Shown piece by piece: positions 53,513 to 64,000 of a stretch of 64,000 nucleotides of DNA; position 1 is the first letter of the stretch, and every line of letters begins with the position of its first letter. Source of the DNA: Hordeum vulgare subsp. vulgare (lineage: Eukaryota; Streptophyta; Magnoliopsida; Poales; Poaceae); contig NC_058518.1 in NCBI RefSeq assembly GCF_904849725.1, positions 213,106,741 through 213,170,740 of the forward strand, read 5' to 3'. A program made the translations under genes and the position numbers. The notes under the pieces were generated by a model. It saw only the letters and a list, made by a program, of their open reading frames with translations. It did not search any database and was not told where the DNA came from.

Positions 53513-54380
53513 TGATACGTCTAGACGCATCTACAATTTTTTATTGTTTCACGCTATTATAATATCAATTTTGAACACTTTTTGTACCTGTTTATATTAT
53601 TTTTTTGGACTAACCTGTTAATTCACAACCAATTACTCTTTTCTTCATGTTTTTGACTTCTCATAAAATTCATGGTTACGAAGGTCAAAAAACCTGAGGA
53701 TTTAATACGGTGTTTTCCAAGAGGAGTCCAGAAAGTGTCGGGACCTATGGGGGGGGGGGATGCGGCCAGGCAGACGACCAGGGGTAGACCTACGCCACTA
53801 GGTTGTGGACCCCCCGTGCACCGCCTTTCGTCTAATATTCCGCCTATAGATCCCCAAAAATGCGAAGCCATCCATACTAATTTTCTCTGATTTTTTCGTC
53901 ATCGCAAGATCCTGTTATGAGGAGATCCAATCTAGATGCCAGTTTCGACACCATGTCGGAGGAGGAATCCACCATAGGAGGCTTCTTCATGAACCTTGGT
54001 GCCTCCATGACCGTGTGTGAGTAGTTCCCTTAGAACCTTAGGCTCCATAACAGTAGCTAGATGAAATCATCTCTCCCTTGTGATTCAATACAAAGTTCTC
54101 GTGAACTGCCTCACATGATCGGGATCCATATGATGTAATCGGTAGCATGTTTGTTGAGATTGGATGAATTATCACTTCATGATCAGATTGTTCATTGAAT
54201 TTTATTGAATCTTTTGAAGTTTCTTTGTTGTATAATTAAGTAGATTTGCATGATCTGCGATCCATTTCTCTACTTTGGCTAAGTTTGATAGGTAGTTCTT
54301 CAGAGGGAGTGGTGCAGAGTAATGGGTCCAATCTTGCGGTGATTCATCCGAGTGGCACAAAGTGGAAGGGGCATGTATTG
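53513..54380 (+). mobile_element. Gypsy-type LTR fragment (TGATACGTCT start) cut by a large LTR element
   Basis: Starts TGATACGTCTAGACGCATC and contains family text such as 'gggtccaatcttgcggtg' (about 54325). It shares its terminus with the - strand fragment at 819-1602. It ends at the start of the next element at 54381, so the remainder should lie beyond the window. Poly-G at about 53750-53759. No coding frame. Confidence 0.7.
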
Positions 54381-56672
54381 TGTTAGAGCATATATCTTCA
54401 TATGTGGTTTTGGTAATTGATGACAATTCCTATGGACTAATGGTTGTCTTAAGTTATATTTATAGGATTTGTCCATAGGCAATTCTTGGAGTCCATCTGT
54501 TGGGTTCAAGGAGTTTATATGATGACCAAGGTGGTATTCAAGGTATTATCCAAAGAATGGTCATAGAGACACAAGGTTGATCAAGATCGTCAGAGAAAGA
54601 GTAAATCAAGATGATCAACACACAAAGCGTACAAGATGTACCGAGAGGGATCAAGTGATCCCATGGTATGGTAAGCATTGTCCAGTACGTATTTGTGTAC
54701 TAACCCATGGTCTTCTTGAGAGTTCTATGTGGGGTTAGGTGTGTTTCCATGGGCTTGCGTCAAGAGGAATATCTCATACAACCCATGAAGGATGACGTCA
54801 AGTGATGGAGGATGGTGGCAATGGACTTGTGAAGATATGTTGAAGAGCGGCTCACGCATAGTGTGTATGGGGGAGCAATCAACTAGTCTTTATCAAGCAA
54901 ACGCAAGCAAGAAAGGTGGTTCATCTTGAGGAAGTCAAGATCATCGTCATCTAGCTCAAGAGGACGAGGTGCAAGGTATATGTTTGCCCTTGATAGGTTT
55001 TCTGTTTTAGGATAGATTGTCGTACTGTCAAGGAGGGCTCTCAAGTGAGTAGCTTGATCGTATCGTTCGTTGAGAGCTCAAACCATTTGCATCCTTGCAT
55101 CATACTTCTTGGTTCTTGTTTGGTATTTCTCTTTGTGAATTTTAGAGCTTATGGTCATCTTCGTAACACGCTCGAGTTCATCGAAAACGGAGTCCATATG
55201 CATCTTCTATGATGTTTTCGATGTTGGGAGTTTTTACCGGTCTTATTCGAAGAAGGGTTCTCACCATTTTCTTATGGGACTTTTTTCACTTGCTTCTTAT
55301 TGATATTTCTATCAAGATTGTGTTAGCCCATGTCGTTAGCTTTCCAACAAACTTGGTTTCGTTGAATTCGGAGTCCGTATGCGAAAGTTACAGCAGTTTG
55401 AGTATCCAGCGGTAGTACCGCCCCCGGAGAGGTAGTACCGCCCCCGAAGTGGTAGTAATATTTTACTACCGCTCCCTAGCGGTAGTATCGCTTCAGGAGC
55501 AGTAGTACCGCTTTGTCAGACTGTTTTTTGCATCCTTTTTGGCGTCAACATGGTTGGTGAACCTACCGAGCGGTAGTACCGCTCCATGAGCGGTAGTACC
55601 GCTCTGTGCGGGCTGTGAGGCTTAAGGGTTGGATTTTTTCCCCACCTATAAAAGGGGGTCTTCTTCCCCATTGAACCTGATCTCTTAAGCTCGTGTTCTT
55701 TCCCCATTGTTGACCTTCTTCGAGCTTGCTAACTCTCAATCCCTTCAATGATTCTTGCTAGTTCTTAAGGGAAAAGTGAGATGAGATCTAGATCCACATT
55801 TTCACCAATCACTTTCTCCTCAAAGTGAGGGGAACCCCTTGGATCTAGATCTTGGAGTTCTTCGTGTTCTTCTTCGTTCTTCCTCTCATTTTCCTCCCTA
55901 ACATTAGTTGCTTTGGTGGGATTTGGGAGAGAAGGACTTGGGCACTCCATGTGCCCTTGCCATTGAATTAGTTGCATCGGTTTGAGTTCTTCACGATGAT
56001 ACGTGGAAGTGAAGTTTGAGAAGCTTATTACCTTTGGTACTTAGTACCCTAGATATTGTTCTTCGTGGATGCTTTGGCGTCCTGGAAGCTTGGTGGTGTC
56101 TCGGAGCTCAATCATTGTGGTGTAAAGCTTCGGGCAAGCGGCGGGGTCTCCAATTAGGTTGTGGAGATTGCCCCGAGCAATTTATACGGGTATCGGTGAC
56201 CGCCCCCAAGGTTTGCCATTTGTACGGGTTCGGTGACCGCCCTTAAGGGTCCCTTAGTAGAATCACGGCATCTTGCATTGTTCGAGAGCGTGAGGAGATT
56301 ACGGTGGCCTTAGTGGCATCTTGGGGAGCATTGTGCCTCCACACCGCTCCAACGGAGATTAGCATCCACAAGGGTGTGAACTTCGGGATACATCATCGTC
56401 TCCGCGTGCCTCGGCTATCTCTTACCCGAACCCTTTACTTATGCACTTTACTTTGTGATAGTCATATTGTTTATTGTCATATATCTTGCTATCACTTAGC
56501 TGTTTATCTTGCTTAGCATAAGTTGTTGGTGCACATAGGTGAGCCTAGTTGTTGTAGGTTTTGTGCTTGACAAATTAAATGTTAGTTTTATTCCGCATTT
56601 GTTCAAGCCTAAATCGTAATTATTTTAAAGCGCCTATTCACCCCCCCTCTAGGCGACATCCACGTTCTTTCA
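54381..56672 (+). repeat. 5' LTR (2.29 kb) of the large gag-only element
   Basis: It matches the 3' LTR at 62340-64000 almost base for base over the visible 1.66 kb. Differences are mainly C/T and G/A changes plus loss of one 20-bp unit in a palindromic array. 'cacctataaaaggggg' at about 55645 resembles a TATA box, placing the transcript start near 55680. Confidence 0.92.
55406..55612. repeat. Array of near-palindromic GCGGTAGTACCGC units (5' LTR)
   Basis: Repeated 'agcggtagtaccgctcc'-type units of about 18-20 bp, each a near-perfect palindrome apart from the central base. One pair faces in inverted order around 'gtaatattttactac'. About eight units, some with 'gaggtagtaccgcccc' variants. Confidence 0.85.
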
Positions 56673-56727
56673 ATTGGTATCTGAGCTAGGTCTCCCTTTA
56701 TTAGGTTTAACCACCTAGAGAGTAAGG

Positions 56728-58881
56728 ATGTCGACTAGGGGTTTAGGATTCACTGACACTCTTAGTTTCGATGACATACATTTTGATGTTTGGGTAATTC
56801 GCATGCTTAATCACTTTCGGGTCTTAGACCCAAATTTATAGCGAATTGTAGATATGGGTTTTTCTCCTCCAAAGGATTCTCAAAATATATCTTTAGAGGA
56901 TGAGAAAAACTCTCATCTCAATGCTCAAGCTTCTAATGTGCTTTTTGATGCTTTGAGCAATGTAGTTATATTTCAACTCATGTCATTTCGGGATGCTCAT
57001 GAGTTGTGGACAAAGCTTCAAGATAAATATGGTATGTCGAAGATTGGTGGAAATGATTGTTCTCCCTCCACCTCCGGTCGTGTGGTGTTCTCAACTTTAT
57101 CTACTTCACCTACATGTGGATTGCCACAAGGTAATGATATGGTGAGTAGTGGTGATCATTGCAACGATGATAGTGGGTTTATTGTTGATGATCCTTCATC
57201 ACTATATTATTGCAATGCTTCATCTTTGGGCATTAACATTTTGAGTACTCTAAATGTTTTACATGCTTGTGTTGATAGTCCTTGCATATCATGTAAAAAC
57301 TGCTTGACTAAATCTCATGATGATATGCTTCCTATATCTTGTTGCCGTGATAAAAATGTATATATTTCCTCGAGTTGTTGTGCTAACAATGTAGAGGAAA
57401 TTCATCACTTCATGGAACAAGATGTGGCCTTGAATGATGCTTCAAGGGATCCTACATCATCATCTATTGTGACTCATTTTTGCCTTATGGCTAAGGCTTC
57501 AAAGGTATCTCCTACTTTGAATCTCAATATATCTCATGATGATGATGTTGATGATAATTTGGATGAGAATAATGATGAAGAGAGTGATAATATTACATCC
57601 TTAAAAATTAAGGGTGAAATGATTTTTAAATCTCTTTATAAGAATAAACTTGCTTGTTCCAACTTCTTGGAAATCATGTCTATTGCTACTGAGGACAAGA
57701 AATACATTGAGGAGTTGGAAGCTCATCTCGAGGAGCATGAGGCCACCATTGAGACAATGGAAGGTCATGAGCGTGAATACGCTAACGAGATCGCGGAGCT
57801 ATCTCAAGCTCTTGAAAATGAACAAACCACCAAGGAATCTCTTGAGGAAACCTTTGCTATAGAACTATCTAGATTAAAGGAATCCCATGATAGAGCTCTC
57901 GAGGTGGCTAATGATTTTAAAACTAAAAACGATAAGCTTGAAGTTGCACATGCTAAACTCGTTGAGGACTATGAGCACCTCGAAAATGGCTCAAAGGCTA
58001 TTAAGAGTTCACTCATCGAACTCACCGAGTCTCATGCTCAACTTGAAGCTTCATATGCTAAAGAGCTTGCCAAGTTGCCTTCTCCTCTTATTGTTAATAA
58101 TGATGCTTGTGCTACTAATTCTATTTCTTGTGAAGCATCCATTTTAAAGGAGAATGTTGAGCTAAGGGCTCAACTCGAGTTGCTATCTAGCAATTATGGG
58201 AAATTGGAAGAAAGTCATGTAATGCTCACAAGCTCTCATGATGATCTTCTAGTATCTCATAATGTGCTAAAATTAGCTCATGAGGCTATTACTATCAAGG
58301 TAACATCGAGTGAGCCTCATGTGGACATTAGCACTACTTCTAGTCAAAAAGCTATATTGCCATGTGCTAGTCCTCGTAATTCATCTACTCAGAATGTTGC
58401 TACATCTTGTGATGAATTACTTTCCATGCCTTGTTGCTCTAACAATGAAGCTTATACTTCCTCTAGTACTTGTGTTGATACTAACCATGTAGAGGAAATC
58501 AAAGAGCTCAAGGCCCAAGTCACTTCCTTGAAGAAAGACTTGGAAAAGAGTCATGAAGGAATGTCCACACTCAACAATGTCTTGTGTGGGCAAAAATCCT
58601 CAAATGACAAATATGGACTTGGATTCAACTCCAACAAGAAGAATAAGTCTAAAAGCTTCAAGAAGAAGGGCCAAGAACAAGTCAAGAATTCGGCCAAGAT
58701 TATTTGCTTCAAGTGCAAAATTGAAGGGCACCATGTTAGATCTTGCCCACTAAAGAAGAAGCCCCAAAGTCACAAGCAACAAGGGAAGAGGCCACAAATG
58801 CACTCACATACTCAACTACAAGTTGAAGAAAGGCCCCTTCCCAAGAAGACCCAAGCCAACACTCCTCATGTTGAGAAATAA
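56728..58881 (+). pseudogene. Copia-type gag-like protein with long coiled coil and zinc knuckle
   Basis: Begins MSTRGLGFTDTLSFDDIHFD at 56728. A TAG at 56839 splits it, then 675 codons stay open from 56854. The N-terminal part has the gag core signature VIFQLMSFRDAHELWTKLQD (UBN2-like). The middle, about residues 270-580 of the open part, is Glu/Leu/Lys-rich with heptad spacing, predicting a coiled coil. The C-terminal part has CFKCKIEGHHVRSC (CX2CX4HX4C) in a Lys-rich tail. After the stop at 58881, remnants of a second Cys-rich knuckle (CYLCREKGRFASSC) follow to about 59140. By family it would be a capsid protein. Confidence 0.82.
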
Positions 58882-61800
58882 TAGGGAAGAAATTAAAGGA
58901 TATATGTTGCTACTTATGTCGTGAGAAGGGTCGCTTCGCTTCTTCTTGCACGAGAGGTAATTTATCCAACCCAATCATTATTGATGATATCTATTCACTT
59001 GGGAAGGATCAGGTTGGCAATGTGTTTGCCAAGTTTGTTGGTACTTAAAGTGGTGTCAAGAAAAGTACCATTTGGGTTGTCAAGCCTATTGTGACTAACC
59101 TCTTAGGACCCAACGTGGTTGGGGACCAACAAGCTCAAACTTGATCAATAGATGTTTGTGGAGGACATTAGAGACTTGGATACATAATGAAGAATTAAGG
59201 GGTCTTCATCATTCATATTTTCTCAAGCCAAGTCATTTTGATTATCGAGTTTCCATCTTATATCCAATGTGCCTCCTTACGGTAACTTGTACTTAAACTG
59301 TTTACATTGTTAGTTGCTTGCCCCTTTGCATGTTGTGGTTTTGTACCTTGCATGTGTTTGTACATGTTGTGCTTCCAACTTGCTTATGTTGAGTAATCGA
59401 GTATGTATATGTTGGTTTGCATATCATATACATGTGAGTCTTGTATTGAGCCTTTTTGCATCTTGTTTGTATCTTTGTTGGCTCTTGTGAGAGATTAATG
59501 GATTATCCCATTGTGAGGGAGTGATGTGCTTTGCACACCTCACAATCCTATAAATGTGTATACATGTGGAATACCACTTAGGATTGATATTTCAAGATTA
59601 TCTAGTTTCTATGTGGTATGTCTTACTCATGAGAAATTCAAATTCTACATGGTCCATTAATTATCTCTTGTTGGTTTTAATTTGCCACTTGTTAATATTG
59701 TTGGGTTATCACATTATGGGGGAGTAATATGCTATGTGCATATTACAAGCCTAGAGAATGTGTACATTTGACGTATTGCCACTTAGTGTTGATATTGTAA
59801 ATTATCTTGTTCCTAGGTGGCATGTTTGCTCTACAAGTGTCATTTGCTTGCGTTTTATGGGTAAAGATGATCTTGGATATATTTGCGATCTATCAATGAG
59901 TATCATTTCCAAAATACTTCTTGTCCTTAACAATTGGTATTCCCATCATGTGGTAGAAATTGCTAACCATCTTTACATTGGATTTTGTGTTTCGTTTGTC
60001 TTCCTTGCCTCTCGTGGATCTATTTTAACATGTCTAGTGTTTTTATAGATATGGAGAAAGTGATGATCCCATCTTGTGCATTTTATATTTAAATGCAAAT
60101 TCTATATAATGCACATCCCTTGGGGGAGCTATCCTTTTTTCTTTAGAACACTCTCTTTATTCGCCCATCATAAAATCTTTTGATCCCCATCAAGTGTGTG
60201 TTGATGGGAGGCAAGTCTTGCTCTTTATGATGCTTTGTGCCATCATGAAAATTTGTTGAGGGTTTGGTGTGTTGGAACCTAGCTCTCTTTTGGAAACTAG
60301 ATACCTCGTGTTTGTTTTCCTTCAATTGGTATCTTGTTTCCTTTTATTTGGCATGTGTCAATGGATATCTCATTCCTTGAGGTATCTTTTAATTGATATC
60401 CTTCAAGTGATAGGCTTTCGTTTGGTATCTTATTATCACTTGATACCTTATCTTTTATTGTATTATCAACTTTGTGTTGAGTTGATTCTTGAAAGCCTTG
60501 AGCATGCATATTTACTATATATAGCTTCTTTTGCTTGCTTTCTTTATTTGACCCAATATATAGGGGAAACTCCACCTTGTCATAAATTGGCTAAAGTGTG
60601 CATGAAATTCAAATTCATATCCTTGTGCACATATGTATGTGGAGTTTGTCCTATGTATTGTTGGTTTTCTAATTCTTTGGTCCAAATGAGCTTCGGCACC
60701 ATTTTGTTTGTTTTGTTGTTCCAGGTACAATTGGAGATGCGTTGGATGCTCGGCTCACCTACAAGGAAGGTGTTGAGACCATGTGATTATTGGAGCCAAG
60801 TTAGGATGATCAACTAACAACTATCTACTACATCAATCCATTGTTGTCTCGGTAACAAGTATCTACTTCATGCATTCATTTCTTGCAAAGGCCCAAACCT
60901 GTCTTTTCTTTTCCAGGTTGCATCATGGTATGAATCTCTTGATTCGTTCTTGTAGTACTTGTTTCCTTTCTCAAAGCATCCAAACGGTGATGTCTTATTG
61001 CTAGTTGGGATGTCTTTGATGTTCGTATGTTGGAATTTCATATTGTACAATAAGAAAATATTAGGCCATGTGCTATGCTTCCAAGCAAAGATCTTATTGA
61101 TATATTTATGACTTCCTTTTGGATATCTTGTTTGTTCCTTCTTTTAACCATTTCATGTGTACATCCTTCTTTGTTGATATATATCATCATGATTGTCTTC
61201 TACTTAGTATCTTTTACACATGAGAGAAGTTACATCTCTAACTGATATCCTCTTTTCTTTCATGTCCACCGTTGCATTTCCTTTTTTTTGTTTTGGTGGC
61301 TTCGTGAAAGGATTTGTCTTGAGTGCGTATCTTATTTTCCTACATCTTGATGCACTCTTTGGCCGTGAAGATTATTTTTCCTTATGCTTGTCTTGATGAG
61401 GGTTTTGCCATTTCGATTGGTATTCCTCCTCTTGACAAGGTTCTTATTTCCTATCTTCAACATGGGTTGTCACAAGCATTGGTTCTTATTTTGTTTATTA
61501 GTAAGCTTGTGAACCCATTTTCTAGTATGTGTGTGTGGGAATGATATGTCTTGCACTTTGTTTCTCATTTCATCAAGACTATGTTGATGAGTAATGCTCA
61601 TCCTTATCTTAGTCTTCTCAAGTGCTTTGCCATGACTCACACACATAATTTTGGTTGAGCCTATTCTTAAGTTGCTTCTTTTACATGTTGCTCAACCATT
61701 TGTTTTGTGCAAGTGATATGCTTATTGTCTCATCTATCTTGTTGCACTCGTTGTGTGTTTTTATTAATTTTGGGGGAGCAACAATCCTATTTTGTGCACT

Positions 61801-62339
61801 TGTATCAAATACAAAAATCTCTTATTAGTGCACAAATCATGGGGAGCTTCTCTAGTTTTGATAAAACCCTCCTTTGCCTTTATCATAGTATCTTTTATTC
61901 ATGTGGTTCGAAGGACCATGTGGTTGTTTGTTCCGTATGGTATCTTTTGATTGCTTGCTTCTGTTTTGTATGTCTTTGTGCCATACGATCCTTCTTTTTG
62001 CAATCTTTGGGTCCTCAATATAGTTTGTTTTCCTCCAACTACTTATCATTGTATTTGTGTATTTCTTTGCACTCATTTGCTGAGAAGTACACACTTTTTG
62101 AAGGACCACCTACTATATTGGCTTTCTAAACTTTTCGTCCATTTTGGCAATCGATGCCAATGGGGGAGAAGTTTAGAGAGTTTACTTTGGATATGTTTAG
62201 AGGGTTTTGCTTTTATTGCGTAAGCATTTACATCTTGCACGCATGCATTATTGCTTTGTATGTGTGCGCTTGGTTATGCTTATTTTCTTATATAAACTCT
62301 CTTGAGGTGGTTGTCGTCAATTACCAAAATGGGGGATAT
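58882..62339 (+). other. Non-coding interior of the large gag-only element
   Basis: 3.4 kb of T-rich sequence where pol would be. No retroelement enzyme motif in six frames. 'gggggag'-type purine motifs recur at about 59515, 59717, 60122, 61773, 61840 and 62162, ending in the true polypurine tract (62331-62336). Blocks around 59505-59640 and 59700-59830 are imperfect copies of each other. It looks built by repeated duplication of a 3'-end segment. Confidence 0.6.
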
Positions 62340-64000
62340 TGTTAGAGCATATATCTCCATATGTGGTTTTGGTAATTGATGACAATTCCTATGGACTAAT
62401 GGTTGCCTTAAGTTATATTTATAGGATTTGTCCATAGGCACTTCTTGAAGTCCATTTGTTGGGTTCACGGAGTTTATATGATGACCAATGTGGTATTGAA
62501 GGTATTATCCAAAGAATGGTCATAGAGACACAAGGTTGATCAAGATCGTCAGACAAAGAGTAAATCAAGATGATCAACACACAAAGCGTACAAGATGTAC
62601 CGAGAGGGATCAAGTGATCCCACGGTATGGCAAGCATTGTCCAGTACGTATTTGTGTACTAACCCATGGTCTTCTTGAGAGTTCTATGTGGGGTTAGGTG
62701 TGTTTTCATGGGCTTGCGTCAAGAGGAATATCTCATACAACCCATGGAGGATGATGTCAAGTGACAGAGGATGGTGGCAATGGACCTGTGAAGATATGTT
62801 GAAGAGCGGCTCACCCATAGGGTGTATGGGGGAGCAATCAACTAGTCTTCATCAAGCCAACGCAAGCAAGAAAGGTGGTTCATCTTGAGGAAGCCAAGGT
62901 CATTGTCATCTAGCTCAAGAGGACGAGGTGTAAGGTATAGGTTTGCCCTTGATAGGTTTTTGGTTTTAGGATAGATTGTCGTACTGTCAAGGGGGGCTCT
63001 CAAGTGAGTAGCTTGATCGTATCGTTCGTTGAGAGCTCAAACCATTTGCATCCTTGAATCATACTTCTTGGTTCTTGTTTGGTATATCTCTTTGTGAGTT
63101 TTAGAGCTTATGGTCATCTTCATGACACTCTCGAGTTCATCGAAAACGGAGTCCATATGCATCTTCTATGATGTTTTCGATGTTGGGAGTTTTTACCGGT
63201 CTTATTCGCAGAAGGGTTCTCACCATTTTCTTATGGGACTTTTCTCACTTGCTAATTATTGATATTTCTATGAAGATTGTGTTAGCCCATGTCGTTAGCT
63301 TTCCAACAAACTTGGTTTCGTTGAATTCGGAGTCCGTATGCGAAAATTACAGCAGTTTGAGTATCCAGCGGTAGTACCGCTCCTGTAGCGGTAGTACCGC
63401 CCCCGGAGAGGTAGTACCGCCCCCGAAGCGGTAGTAATATTTTACTACCGCTCCCTAGCGGTAGTACCGCTCCAGGAGCGGTAGTACCGCTCCATCGGAC
63501 TGTTTTTTGCATCCTTTTTGGTGTCAACATGGTTGGTGAACCTACCGAGCGGTAGTACCGCTCCATGAGCGGTAGTACCGCTCTGTGCGGGCTGTGAGGC
63601 TTAACGGTTGGATTTTTCCCCACCTATAAAAGGGGGTCTTCTTCTCCATTGAACCTGATCTCTTAAGGTCGTGTTCTTTCCCCATTGTTGACCTTCTTCG
63701 AGCTTGCTAACTCTCAATCCCTCCAATGATTCTTGCTAGTTCTTGAGGGAAAAGAGAGAGGAGATCTAGATCTGCATTTCCACCAATCACTTTCTCCTCT
63801 AAGTGAGGGGAACCCCTTGGGTCTAGATCTTGGAGTTCTTCGTGTTCTTCTTCGTTCTTCCTCTCATTTTCCTCCCTAGCATTAGTTGCTTTGGTGGGAT
63901 TTGGGAGAAAAGGACTTGGGCACTCCGTGTGCTCTTGCCATTGCATTAGTTGCATCGGTTTGAGTTCTCCACGGTGATAGGTGGAAGTGAAGTTTGAGAA
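62340..64000 (+). repeat. 3' LTR of the large gag-only element, cut by window end
   Basis: Starts TGTTAGAGCATATATCTCC after the polypurine tract and follows the 5' LTR for 1,661 bases. It contains the palindromic array at 63366-63590 with one more 20-bp unit than the 5' copy. Confidence 0.93.

Larger units (their letters stand above)
54381..64000 (+). mobile_element. Large LTR element with gag-like gene and no visible pol
   Basis: 5' LTR 54381-56672 (2,292 bp, TGTTAGAGCATATATC...GTTCTTTCA), primer-binding site TTGGTATCTGAGC (56674-56686), a gag-like ORF, 3.4 kb of non-coding DNA, polypurine tract 'aaaatggggg' and a 3' LTR from 62340 that runs out of the window. No protease, integrase, RT or RNase H motif occurs in any frame between the LTRs. 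That makes it a large non-autonomous (LARD-like) element with a copia-type gag. I cannot name the family securely. The target duplication cannot be checked, since the right end is outside. Confidence 0.9.

Noticed and set aside
55406..55612. Regular short repeats resembling a CRISPR array
   Set aside because: Units are contiguous, palindromic and without unique spacers, lie inside a plant LTR and recur in its partner LTR.
57650..58492. Leu/Met-rich alternative frames of 60-86 codons
   Set aside because: Out-of-frame reads of the coiled-coil gag; their composition mirrors its repeated codons.

Overview
The window is plant nuclear DNA, almost certainly from a Triticeae grass (wheat, Aegilops or barley group). 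The evidence is a recognisable Angela/BARE-1-type LTR (about 2990-4523), a 4.8 kb Sukkula-type solo LTR (6106-10916), an Au-type SINE, Stowaway MITEs with TA targets, and a very high density of nested LTR retrotransposons. No bacterial features, tRNA/rRNA genes or CRISPR arrays are seen.

One convincing host gene crosses the window on the + strand. It encodes an RsmI-family 16S rRNA (cytidine-1402-2'-O)-methyltransferase with an organelle-targeting-like N-terminus. It has nine exons between 13154 and 51850, every junction is GT...AG and in phase, and they join to 1008 nt, or 335 residues plus stop. The coding sequence is ordinary in size, but the gene covers 38.7 kb because intron 2 (8.3 kb) holds a LINE and intron 7 (28.0 kb) holds a nested retrotransposon cluster.

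Layout. 1-6105: truncated LTRs (gypsy-type, then Angela/BARE-type) and weak gene-like fragments on the - strand. 6106-10916: Sukkula-type solo LTR with target duplication CGACG. 10922-13153: AT-rich tandem duplication, then a MITE containing a Stowaway MITE directly upstream of the gene. 13154-23463: exons 1-7; intron 2 carries an L1-type LINE (- strand) that is itself broken by a solo LTR and a 345 bp TRIM; intron 5 carries an antisense SINE. 23596-50834: a Ty3/gypsy element (- strand, 308 bp LTRs, target duplication TGGAT), about 5.4 kb of own sequence, opened at five points. The five are: (1) a gag-only copia element in its 3' LTR; (2) a solo LTR that itself contains a 3.15 kb Helitron; (3) a truncated copia/gypsy composite in integrase; (4) a second gag-only copia element in RT that contains a non-coding 2.56 kb LTR element; (5) a gag-less copia element between protease and RT that contains a truncated gypsy element. 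51438-51850: exons 8-9. 52778-53022: a minisatellite. 53513-54380: a gypsy-type LTR cut by a large LTR element (54381 to beyond the window end) with 2.3 kb LTRs, a gag-like ORF and no visible pol.

Functionally there is one housekeeping organelle-ribosome gene, plus mobile elements at up to three nesting levels. Most nesting steps are proved by matching 5-bp target duplications, which give a relative insertion order. Element names rest on memory of sequence signatures, since no database could be searched.
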